In this document: positions 47,501-55,090 of the stretch, piece by piece
Layout: every line of letters begins with the position of its first letter
How positions within the stretch are numbered: the stretch's first letter is position 1
Assembly: GCA_026398535.1 (NCBI GenBank)
Contig: JAPLSQ010000065.1
Coordinates: forward strand, 1 to 64,000
Direction of reading: 5' to 3'
From: Candidatus Sumerlaeota bacterium
GTDB taxonomy: Bacteria; Sumerlaeota; Sumerlaeia; Sumerlaeales; Sumerlaeaceae
Length of the DNA: 64,000 nucleotides
Notes under the pieces: generated by a model
What the model saw: only the letters and a program-made list of their open reading frames with translations
The model's database searches: none
Told to the model about the DNA's origin: nothing
Program-made: the position numbers and the translations under genes

Positions 47501-47815
47501 CGCCATGGCATGACCATCCCGGGCCGGCGGAGAGACCGCCGGATGCAACTGCATCCACGAAGCGCCGTCCCATTCCCATGTTTCATTCACTTCACGAATG
47601 GATTCGTCAATTGACACGCCCCCGAATAGAACGACCCGGTTTCGCGCGCTGTCATAAGCCATGGCGCTGGATACGCCCCTGAATCCCACGGAAACCCATG
47701 AGGGTTCCGGGGAACCGGATGCGCGATCAGGCAACACGATGATCGCCGAAATCAGACATAATGCCGTCAACGCCCGGCGAATACCACTCCAGAGTCCATT
47801 CAATGTGTGTGTCAT
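44507..47815 (-). CDS. Large secreted Kelch-repeat protein with twelve repeats
   Basis: 1102 residues. The start at ATG 47813-47815 has an ideal ggaggt ribosome-binding site seven bases upstream and gives a signal peptide ending PDRASGS. From about residue 50 to 690 it has twelve repeats of ~56 residues, each with (R/N)xVVLFGG, a (G/N/D)DTWEWDGxxW core and SPPARxGHAMAYD, the Kelch pattern. Two six-bladed propellers could form from the twelve blades. The last ~400 residues begin near MDVWRDDTFTTGG and include a beta-rich region (VTGVITNQTEW ... FVRVKYYIYAAL) and a C-terminal jelly-roll-like part that I do not recognise. No anchor is seen. It is divergent from the Aas-like gene. Its role may be carbohydrate or surface binding. 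Confidence 0.85.
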   Translation of the reverse strand: MTHTLNGLWSGIRRALTALCLISAIIVLPDRASGSPEPSWVSVGFRGVSSAMAYDSARNRVVLFGGVSIDESIREVNETWEWDGASWMQLHPAVSPPARDGHAMAFDTVRRRVVLFGGVAGSFYYNDTWEWDGTNWTQCMPANSPSPRSEHAMVWDVSRNRVFLFAGGHGITDESDTWEWDGSNWTQLAPLNAPPGRRAHAMAYDAGRDRIVLFGGYDHLGMSYDYLDDTWEWNGVDWDERTPVTVPAARSLCAMAYDLTHNRIVMFGGLESTDAPSDSTWLWDGVNWTQPLIVTKPDARRGHAMVWHDILNRVVLFGGMTAGGFLNDLWLWNGSSWTLRFAGASPRGRYYHAMTTDPSTGRTVLFGGYYFDGSDHRLGDTWEWDGAMWRHLSADSSTLSRYGHAMAWDGVNNKAMIFGGSNGTFLSETREWTGVTWQELFPIVSPHVRSQHAMVHDKVRNVVVLFGGAYTDLTTFFLGDTWEWDGVKWIQRMPAHSPPARAGHAMAFDPERGRIVMFGGNNIDGASLVYYGDTWEWNGSDWIERVSIASPPARTMHSMAWNGNDKKVVLYGGVNDSGVLGDTWEWSGATWSLRHPLISPGTLMASAMAWDTSNSRVMLFGGNNLYRTIAICSNSTWEWPKPTRMDVWRDDTFTTGGLNPPGSTTGTSAFGFQNSLAWPDYDPARKAYQAYVTADPTRYRVTGVITNQTEWMPYALVGTDHFVRVKYYIYAALQADPTDGNQIPNMRLRAQMRFAQNSMLEVFNHTNDPSTEQQLMDQELRPSTDASRPSLYRVDLDPIDVPCLRQNSGIEGVQRAFEAYAIYPQDNGLILLTESVIGTYPAAALPDTGAPAKVYAANGVNAGNLAVRFPGELDIANLIPGTGVGEFATRDMAATPDQLSTHIESGAGITMDSANVPTNRVGYVSREFTHAESFTTALRVEEGKQYKVRWHLTSTQQSNLQAQIRMRGRSIKFAWSQKLEIGGAQAAGSYNNMIAQQMLPGAGCKNPDKYTTDTQGGWHTMLIHTPMCVDIRPEFSAGTPLAARMPVICAQPGPGADAPSRRDLRVGIDLIDTLSGGALRDLERGQFLLDRIEVRVYDTVPD

Positions 47816-48009
47816 GGCGCAGACCTCCAGAAAGATCAAACTTATTGTTTCAAGGATCACACCTCAGACCGCCGGATGTCAACAACAATGCAAAGATATG
47901 CGGGAGCGTGACTCTGTTTATCGCGCGGCAGGTGATATTTCTGGATTGCTCATTGCCCATTATTTCTGAATGTGAGGGGTTGTAACACCAAGTTCGGAAA
48001 GGATCCGCA

Positions 48010-51000
48010 TTGGCAAAAAACGCCGCTGAGACGAGGAGTTTGAAAGGCTTCTGGGCGCTTATTGTCGCCCAATTTCAGGCCGCATTCAATGACAACGCCT
48101 ACGAAAACCTGCTCATGACACTCGCGGCGTTCGGGATAGCGGGCGCCGCGGGCAAGGATGCCAATGTCTCCTACGTTCTTATCGTCTTCACATTGCCGTT
48201 CATGTTTTCGTCGCCCTACGGGGGGCAGTTGGCCGACCGTTTCAGCAAGCGATCGATCTCGATCCTTGTAAAAATCGGCGAGATCGGCATCATGCTTGCC
48301 GCCGCCGCCGCTCTGTTCTGGGCTGAGCACTTGTGGCTGTCGTTGTGCATCCTGGGGCTGATGGGTGTCCGCGCGGGCATCTTCGGCCCGTCGAAGTATG
48401 GCATCATTCCCGAGATCGTGCCAGAGAAGAAGTTGTCGTGGGCCAACGGCGTCATCGAACTGACAACATTCGTGGCAATCATGGGCGGGACAATCTGCGG
48501 TATCTTTCTCTACGACAGGTTCAAACACAACCTTCCGGCATCCATGATTCCGCTCCTTATGCTGTCTTTCATCGGGGCCGCGGCGGCATTCGGCATCACA
48601 CGCGTTCCGGCGGCTTCGCCGGACCGTCCCATCCGCGTCAATGCCATCAGCGAGTTGTGGCGTTATGCAAAGTATGCGCGCGCCGATCGCGTGCTGTGGC
48701 TGGCCGTGCTGGGCAACACTTATTTCTGGTTCGCGGGCGCGCTCGTTTACCAGAATGTTGTCGTCTACGCAAAACACGCGCTCGGTATCACCGAAGCCAA
48801 CGTGATCGAACTCACTTATCTGCGCCTTGGGGTGACGCTGGGCATTGGGCTTGGCAGTTATCTTGCCGGAGTTCTCTCGGGCGGAAAGATCGAATACGGC
48901 CTCGTACCGCTGGGAGCGCTCGTGTTGGCCCTGTCGGGCGCATATCTATCCATGCCGGGCGTGACGCTGTGGCCGGCTGTCGCCGCGCTTGCAATGCTTG
49001 GCCTGGGCGGCGGATTCTTCCTGGTGCCCGTGCAGGCGCTGGTTCAGCATCGCCCCGATCCCCGCAACAAAGGCGGCGTGCAGGGCATGACATACTTCCT
49101 GACCAACGCGGCCAGCATGTCAGCCGGCGTAATATACCTTGGTCTGTGCGTTGCCGCCGGGCTGACCGCGCGCGAGATATTCCTTGTGCTGGCGCTGATG
49201 ACAGCAGCCGTGTCCGTCTACCTTGTATGGCTCCTGCCCGATTCCCTCCTGCGCCTCGTCCTTTGGATGCTCACCAATACGATTTACCGCATCCGCATTC
49301 TCGGCCGCGACAATATTCCGGAGCGCGGCGGCGCGCTGTTCGTGTCGAACCACCTTTCCTTCGCCGACGCGCTCTTTATCATCGCATCCACAGACCGGCA
49401 TGTGCGCTTCATCATGCTCTCGGATTATTACAATCACCGGCTGATTCACCTGTTCGCGCGGATCATGCGGGCGATTCCGATCTCAAGCGAATCGGGCCCG
49501 CGCGCGCTCCTCCAGGCGCTTCGCGAGGCTTCGGAGACGATCCGCGGCGGCGATGTCGTGTGCATCTTTGCCGAGGGCGAGATCAGCCGCACAGGGCAGA
49601 TGCTGCCGTTCCGGCGGGGTTTTGAGCGGATCATGAAAAACGTGGACGCGCCCATCGTGCCCGTTCACCTCGACCGCGTCTGGGGGTCTGTCTTCAGCTT
49701 CGAAAAAGGACGTTTCCTGTGGAAGTGGCCCCATCGCCTGCCCTATCCGATAACGGTTTCCTTCGGCCAGCCGCTGTCCGCCGGCACACAGGCGCCCGTC
49801 ATCCGGCGCGCCGTGCAGGAACTCAGTGTCACTGCGGCAGAGTGCCGGCGCGACGACATGCGCCCGCTCCATCGCGAGTTTATCAGGACGGCAAAACGTT
49901 TTCCCCGGCGTTTCGCGATGGCAGACGATTTCACGCCCCATGTGACATTCCGCCAGGCCCTCGCGAGAAACATCATCCTCGGACGCAAACTGCGGGCGCA
50001 CTGGCAAGGGCAGGATATGGTGGGATTGCTCATGCCACCCTCAGTCGCGGGCGCCTGCCTGAACATTGCCGCGCTCATGTGCGGCAGAACACCCGTGAAC
50101 CTCAACTACACGGCCCCGCGTGAGGCGCTGGCGTCCGCAACCGCCCAGTGCGGCATCCGGACTATCGTGACCGCGCGGGCATTCCTTGAAAAGATCAGGC
50201 TCGAACCGCTTGGATTTGCCGGCCAGACGCCCGGCGCTCCCGCGGGCAAGATCATCTGCATAGAGGACATCGCCGCCGAAATCACATGGACGGACAAAAC
50301 CATCGCGCTTCTTGCGGCATTGTTCTTCCCGGCGCGGCTCATCGAAAAGATGCTGGGGTGCGCGCGCCGATGGACAATCGACGACATGGCCACGGTCATC
50401 TTCTCCAGCGGAAGCACGGGCGACCCCAAGGGCGTCATGCTCAGCCACTACAACATCCTGTCGAATATCGAGGGCGTGGCGCAGGTCATGGCCGTTACCA
50501 GCCACGACCGCATCCTCGGCGTTCTGCCGTTCTTCCACTCATTTGGATTCACCGGCACGCTGTGGTTCCCGCTCGTCCGCGGATTCGGCGTCGTCTATCA
50601 TCCCAACCCGATGGATGCCCGCATCATCGGCGGGCTGGTCAGCAAGCACATGGTCACGCTCATGGTGGCCACGCCGACTTTTATGCAAAGCTATATCCGC
50701 CGCGTGGCGCCGGGGCAGTTCGGATCGCTGCGGTTCGTTCTCGCGGGCGCGGAAAAACTGCCCGACCGCATCGCGCTGGCATTCGAAGACCGCTTCGGCA
50801 TCCGCCCTTATGAGGCCTACGGCGCCACGGAATGCTCGCCGGCGGTGGCCATCAATGTGCCGGGATTCCGCGCCGCCGGGTTCTATCAGGCCGGCTGCAA
50901 ACGGGCGCACATCGGCCATCCGCTGCCGGGCGTGGCCGTGAGCATTGTCGATCCGGAAACCTTCAAACCGCTTCCCAACGGCCAACCCGGTCTTCTGCTG

Positions 51001-51471
51001 GTCAAAGGACCAAACGTGATGATGGGTTACCTCGTCAGACCGGATCTGACCTCTGCCTCCATGCACAACGGCTGGTATGTGACCGGCGATATCGCGTCTA
51101 TGGACGACGACGGCTTCCTCGCCGTCACCGACCGTCTGTCGCGCTTCTCGAAAATTGGGGGCGAGATGGTTCCGCACATCAGGATCGAAGAGACCCTGCA
51201 CGAGCTCGCGGGCGTCGCGCAACAGGTGTTCGCGGTCAGCGCCGTGCCAGATGAGCGCAAGAACGAGCGGCTTGCCGTCCTGCACACCCTCGATGACGAC
51301 GCTCTGCGCGCCGTGCTCGACAAACTGCCCGCATGCGGTCTGCCGAACCTCTGGATTCCCCGCGCCAACGCTTTCTTCAGAGTCGCCGCCATCCCCGTGC
51401 TTGGCACAGGCAAGACAGATCTCCGTAAGCTGCGCGAGATGGCGCTGGCGCTGAGCGCGGCGCGGTCATAG
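48010..51471 (+). CDS. MFS transporter / lysophospholipid acyltransferase / acyl-ACP synthetase fusion (LplT-Aas type)
   Basis: 1153 residues in three parts. Residues ~1-410 are an MFS carrier of the LplT type (FQAAFNDNAYENLLMTLAAFG, GIFGPSKYGIIPEIVPEKKLSWANG, about 12 membrane segments). Residues ~425-610 are a PlsC-type acyltransferase with the HX4D motif in SNHLSFADAL (~446) and FAEGEISRTG (~520). Residues ~620-1153 are an adenylate-forming acyl-ACP synthetase with FSSGSTGDPKGVMLSH (~797), YGATECSPAVA and DRLSRFSKIGGE. Together they flip lysophospholipids inward and re-acylate them. The start is TTG 48010 with an aaagga ribosome-binding site upstream. Confidence 0.94.
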   Translation: MAKNAAETRSLKGFWALIVAQFQAAFNDNAYENLLMTLAAFGIAGAAGKDANVSYVLIVFTLPFMFSSPYGGQLADRFSKRSISILVKIGEIGIMLAAAAALFWAEHLWLSLCILGLMGVRAGIFGPSKYGIIPEIVPEKKLSWANGVIELTTFVAIMGGTICGIFLYDRFKHNLPASMIPLLMLSFIGAAAAFGITRVPAASPDRPIRVNAISELWRYAKYARADRVLWLAVLGNTYFWFAGALVYQNVVVYAKHALGITEANVIELTYLRLGVTLGIGLGSYLAGVLSGGKIEYGLVPLGALVLALSGAYLSMPGVTLWPAVAALAMLGLGGGFFLVPVQALVQHRPDPRNKGGVQGMTYFLTNAASMSAGVIYLGLCVAAGLTAREIFLVLALMTAAVSVYLVWLLPDSLLRLVLWMLTNTIYRIRILGRDNIPERGGALFVSNHLSFADALFIIASTDRHVRFIMLSDYYNHRLIHLFARIMRAIPISSESGPRALLQALREASETIRGGDVVCIFAEGEISRTGQMLPFRRGFERIMKNVDAPIVPVHLDRVWGSVFSFEKGRFLWKWPHRLPYPITVSFGQPLSAGTQAPVIRRAVQELSVTAAECRRDDMRPLHREFIRTAKRFPRRFAMADDFTPHVTFRQALARNIILGRKLRAHWQGQDMVGLLMPPSVAGACLNIAALMCGRTPVNLNYTAPREALASATAQCGIRTIVTARAFLEKIRLEPLGFAGQTPGAPAGKIICIEDIAAEITWTDKTIALLAALFFPARLIEKMLGCARRWTIDDMATVIFSSGSTGDPKGVMLSHYNILSNIEGVAQVMAVTSHDRILGVLPFFHSFGFTGTLWFPLVRGFGVVYHPNPMDARIIGGLVSKHMVTLMVATPTFMQSYIRRVAPGQFGSLRFVLAGAEKLPDRIALAFEDRFGIRPYEAYGATECSPAVAINVPGFRAAGFYQAGCKRAHIGHPLPGVAVSIVDPETFKPLPNGQPGLLLVKGPNVMMGYLVRPDLTSASMHNGWYVTGDIASMDDDGFLAVTDRLSRFSKIGGEMVPHIRIEETLHELAGVAQQVFAVSAVPDERKNERLAVLHTLDDDALRAVLDKLPACGLPNLWIPRANAFFRVAAIPVLGTGKTDLRKLREMALALSAARS

Positions 51472-51576
51472 ACCTCGGCTGCCACAGCCCCCCCCCCCGC
51501 GTATCGACTCACAATTGGGGAAACCAGGGATGGGGCTAATATGGGATTGACTGCCGCCTTTCCATATCGTACCGAG

Positions 51577-51643
51577 GCGAGAGAGAAAAAGAAAAGCTTT
51601 CATCGCGCAAAGACGCAAAAAACGCAAAGAAACACCGTAATGG
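51577..51643. repeat. Inverted repeat copy A (67 bp)
   Basis: A 67-base element containing gctttcatcgcgcaaagacg whose reverse complement recurs at 57927-57991 with about four mismatches and a two-base gap. It lies immediately 5' of the histidine kinase gene. Repeats of this cgcgcaaagacgcaaag type occur in many environmental genomes as dispersed non-coding elements. With copy B it brackets a 6.3-kb segment. Confidence 0.8.
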
Positions 51644-51695
51644 AAAGAAACACACTCTGATCTTCATTGACCTGATCTACAACATTTCCCTCCTG

Positions 51696-54464
51696 GTGGC
51701 GCTGAGCGTTGTTTCCGGTTTCATCGGGCAACGATGGAAGCATTGCCAGCGCGTGGCGCTCCTGCAGGGGGCGGTCTTCGGCGGCGCGGCGGTGATCGGA
51801 ATGATGCATCCGCTGGTCCTGCAGCCGGGAGTGTTTATTGACGGGCGATCCGTGATGATCAGTTTGTGCGGGCTGTTCTTCGGGCCCGTGGCCGTGGCCG
51901 TGGCAGGCGGGATGGCGTTGATTTACCGGATTCTCCAAGGCGGGATGGGCGTCATCACGGGAGTGCTTGTCATTTTGTCATCGGCTCTGGCGGGTCTGGT
52001 CTTTCACTTTCGATGGACCCGTCAGGGCGCGGAAATATCCGTCTGGCAGTTCCTGTGGTTTGGCCTGCTCGTCCACGCGGTCATGCTTCTGCTCACGTTC
52101 TCGCTGCCGCACATCATAGGGATCAGCACTCTGAAACGAATAGGCCTGCCGGTCTTGCTGATCTATCCGCTGGCCACCGTCCTGATCGGCAAAATCCTTT
52201 CCGATCATAAGGCGCAGGACCGCTTCCTGTGGGAGCTGCAGGAGAGCGAGGAAGCCTACCGCAGGCTCTCGGAAGACATGCCGGTCTACGTCACCGCTTT
52301 TCTGCCGGATGGGACAATCACATACGCCAATGCCGCAGAGGCCGAGATGGCAGGAATGAATCATGACAAACTGATCGGCCTCAACTATTTCAACATGCTG
52401 ACTCCAGAAAATCTTGAGAAGGTAAAGGAGCGGTTGGGATCCCTGACTCCGGAACATCCGATTGAGACACATGAACAGACATACACGGCTCCGGACAGCA
52501 GCGAACACTGGCAGCAGTGGACCAACCGGGCATTTTTCGACGAGAATGGGCGGGCGTTGCGTTTCCAAGCAGTCGGCTTGGACATCACCGAGCGCAGGCG
52601 GACGGAGGCAGCGCTGCGGGAGAGCGAAGACAAGCACCGGTTCCTGATGGAAAACAGTTTGGATGGGATCTATATCATCCAAGACGCCCGGTATGTGTTG
52701 TTCAACCATGTGTTCCAGGAAATGACCGGATATACGGAGGAAGAACTCAAGAAACTCCACGCCATCGAAATCATCGCGCCGGAGAGCCTTCCCATGCTCA
52801 ATGAAAGGTGGCAGAGGACGGAGAGGGGCGAGCCAGTTCCGAGCCTGCAGGAGTTCAAAATCCTGCGAAAGGATGGCGCCCTATTGGACGTGGAGACGAA
52901 AGTTGGGAGAATCGTGTTTGAAGGGCGGCCGGCGCACCAGGCAAATCTCCGCGACATCACCGAGCGCAAGCGGACGGAGGCGGCGCTGCGTGAGAACGAG
53001 GAGCGCCTTAACCAGATTGCCGAGGAGAGCAGGACAGTCATCTGGGAAGTTGATGCCGCAGGGCTCTATACCTACGTCAGTCATGTGTCCGAGGCTGTTC
53101 TGGGCTATCGGCCGGAGGAGCTTATACGAAAGAAACATTTCTACGATCTTCACCCCGATGCCGGGCGTGAAGACATCAAGGTGGCGGCTTTCGATATCTT
53201 CACCCGCAAAGCTCCCTTCCATCATTTTGAGAACGCCATGCGGACCAGGAACGGACAGCTGATCTGGGTATCCACCAACGGGATTCCGATATTGGACGCC
53301 AACGGCACGCTTCTGGGTTACCGGGGATGGGACACCGACGCAACCGAGCGCAAGCAGGCGACGGTCGCGCTGCGGGAGAACGAGAACCTCCTGAATGCAA
53401 TATTTGAAACCGCGCAGGATTCGATTTTTATCAAGGACGTCTCTCTGCGCTACGTCAAGGCGAGTGCGGCAATGGCTTCCCTGTTCGAGCTGAACATGGA
53501 GGATTTTCTTGGCAAGTCGGACTTTGATCTGTTTGGCGCTGAATCCGTTGCGCATATGGAGGAGATTGACCGGCAGGTTCTGGCAGGTGAGACGAATGAA
53601 GAATTTCCGTCGAAACCGGTGTGTGGCGAGATGAGGCATTTTCACACGATTAAAGTTCCCCTGAGGGATTCTAATGGACAGATCTATGGTCTGTTCGGCA
53701 TCGCGCGCGACATCACCTTGCGCAAACGCGCCGAGGAAGAGAAAGCGGAGCTGGAGGAGCAGTTTCGGCATGCGCAGAAAATGGAGTCCGTCGGCCGTCT
53801 GGCCGGCGGGATGGCCCACGACCTGAACAACATGCTTGTCCCGATTATCGGGTATGGCGAATTGCTCCTGGAAAAATTCAGCAAGGGCGACGCGCGCAAG
53901 GAGTCGGTGGTACAGATCGTGCGCGCGGGAGAGCGGGCACGCGACCTGGTGCGCCAGCTTCTGGCCTTCAGCCGCAAACAGGTGCTGGAGTTCAAGCCCA
54001 TTAACATGAACAATGCGGTGGCGGACTTCAGGAAACTGCTCCGGCACGCGATCCGGGAAGATGTCGTCATCGAGTTCATCCCGGCCCCGTCCGTCCCGCT
54101 CATTCGGGGGGACATTGGCCAGTTGGAGCAGGTGATCATGAACCTCGCTGTCAACGCCCAGGACGCCATGCCCGACGGCGGCAAGCTGACCATCGAGGCC
54201 GCCGTAACCGTTCTGGACGAGGCCTGCGCGGCAGGGCACGAGGGCGTGACGCCGGCCCCCCCTGCCGCCACGTCATGCTGGCCATCAGCGACACCGGCCA
54301 CGGCATGGATGCCCGGACGCAGGCGCAACTCTTCGAACCCTTTTTTACCACCAAGGAAAAGGGCAAAGGCACCGGCCTGGGTCTGGCCATGGTCTATGGC
54401 ATTGTCAAGCAGCACGACGGAAGCATCCGGGTCTACAGCGAACCAGGCAAAGGCACGACGATGA
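51696..54464 (+). CDS. Multi-PAS hybrid histidine kinase, sensor and kinase part (frameshifted)
   Basis: Residues ~1-165 are a LytS-like 5TM sensor (GVFIDGRSVMISLCGLFFGP, MGVITGVLVILSSALAGLVFH). Four PAS domains follow (~180-300, 305-420, 425-550, 555-675), then a HisKA domain with the phospho-acceptor His in GGMAHDLNNMLVP (~706) and an N-box NLAVNAQDAMPDGG. Near 54256-54262 the frame breaks in a seven-C run. The kinase's remaining ATP-binding half and a receiver continue in another frame (next entry). One extra C would restore a normal hybrid kinase. The annotated GTG at 51696 truncates the first membrane helix: the expected DLIYNISLLVALSV frame extends upstream, but it has no ATG before repeat copy A. 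Confidence 0.88.
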   Translation: MALSVVSGFIGQRWKHCQRVALLQGAVFGGAAVIGMMHPLVLQPGVFIDGRSVMISLCGLFFGPVAVAVAGGMALIYRILQGGMGVITGVLVILSSALAGLVFHFRWTRQGAEISVWQFLWFGLLVHAVMLLLTFSLPHIIGISTLKRIGLPVLLIYPLATVLIGKILSDHKAQDRFLWELQESEEAYRRLSEDMPVYVTAFLPDGTITYANAAEAEMAGMNHDKLIGLNYFNMLTPENLEKVKERLGSLTPEHPIETHEQTYTAPDSSEHWQQWTNRAFFDENGRALRFQAVGLDITERRRTEAALRESEDKHRFLMENSLDGIYIIQDARYVLFNHVFQEMTGYTEEELKKLHAIEIIAPESLPMLNERWQRTERGEPVPSLQEFKILRKDGALLDVETKVGRIVFEGRPAHQANLRDITERKRTEAALRENEERLNQIAEESRTVIWEVDAAGLYTYVSHVSEAVLGYRPEELIRKKHFYDLHPDAGREDIKVAAFDIFTRKAPFHHFENAMRTRNGQLIWVSTNGIPILDANGTLLGYRGWDTDATERKQATVALRENENLLNAIFETAQDSIFIKDVSLRYVKASAAMASLFELNMEDFLGKSDFDLFGAESVAHMEEIDRQVLAGETNEEFPSKPVCGEMRHFHTIKVPLRDSNGQIYGLFGIARDITLRKRAEEEKAELEEQFRHAQKMESVGRLAGGMAHDLNNMLVPIIGYGELLLEKFSKGDARKESVVQIVRAGERARDLVRQLLAFSRKQVLEFKPINMNNAVADFRKLLRHAIREDVVIEFIPAPSVPLIRGDIGQLEQVIMNLAVNAQDAMPDGGKLTIEAAVTVLDEACAAGHEGVTPAPPAATSCWPSATPATAWMPGRRRNSSNPFLPPRKRAKAPAWVWPWSMALSSSTTEASGSTANQAKARR

Positions 54465-54910
54465 AACTTTATTTCCCCGCGCTGGAAACGGACGCCGACA
54501 TCGCCGAAGCGAAGCGGGCGGCCCCCGTCAATGACCTGCGTGGCGTCGAAACCATCATGCTGGTGGAAAACAACGACATGGCGCGCGAGCTTATCCAGAC
54601 CATTCTCGAGGAGCAGGGCTACACGGTCCTTCTCGCGGAGAACGGAAACGAGGCGCTGTCGGTTCTTTGGAAACACGATGGACCAGCGCACCTGCTCCTG
54701 ACCGATGTGGTCATGCCCAATATGAACGGCAGGGAGCTTTATGCCAGGGTTTGCGGGAAATACCCGGGCATAAAGGCGCTCTACATGTCCGGCTATACCG
54801 AGAACGCCATCGTCCACCACGGCGTGCTGGATGAGGGCGTCGCCTTCATCCAAAAACCGTTTTCGGTGCTGGCTCTGGCGGCCAGGGTCCGGGAATTGCT
54901 GGATGGTTAA
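54275..54910 (+). CDS. C-terminal part of the frameshifted kinase: HATPase end and receiver domain
   Basis: 211 residues if translation began at ATG 54275. It starts inside the GHKL domain: MLAISDTGHGM, FEPFFTTKEKGKGTGLGLAMVYGIVKQ and GKGTTMKLYFP. A receiver domain follows (~85-205): IMLVENNDMARELIQ, the phospho-aspartate in LLLTDVVMPNMNGRELY (about residue 144) and the lysine in FIQKPFS. The usual acidic pair is partly replaced (ENND). The reading frame is shifted relative to the upstream kinase at a poly-C run; this is one gene broken in two, not a separate regulator. Whether the break is an error or real cannot be told from this sequence. Confidence 0.85.
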   Translation: MLAISDTGHGMDARTQAQLFEPFFTTKEKGKGTGLGLAMVYGIVKQHDGSIRVYSEPGKGTTMKLYFPALETDADIAEAKRAAPVNDLRGVETIMLVENNDMARELIQTILEEQGYTVLLAENGNEALSVLWKHDGPAHLLLTDVVMPNMNGRELYARVCGKYPGIKALYMSGYTENAIVHHGVLDEGVAFIQKPFSVLALAARVRELLDG

Positions 54911-54924
54911 AATGGCAGGCGGGC

Positions 54925-54940
54925 GTCCGCCGCGGCGGAC
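54925..54940. repeat. 16-bp G+C palindrome after the kinase
   Basis: gtccgccgcggcggac is a perfect dyad 15 bases after the kinase/receiver stop. No T-run follows. It may help end transcription or be a short extragenic palindrome; a smaller cccgccacggcggg hairpin lies about 100 bases downstream. Confidence 0.35.
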
Positions 54941-55090
54941 ACCACAATTGTGAATTATACAAATTATCTTGTTGCACTCGCGGACTTGGCGTGTTTGATT
55001 GACTTGGAATTCAGGGTCTTAATCCGTGATTAAACCCGCCACGGCGGGTGGCGCGGAGCGGACCAATAACTTTACTTAAGGAGAACTGAC

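Noticed and set aside
45893..47640. Regular DNA repeats that might be taken for a CRISPR array
   Set aside because: The ~168-base period matches the 56-residue Kelch repeat; there are no short identical repeats with unique spacers.
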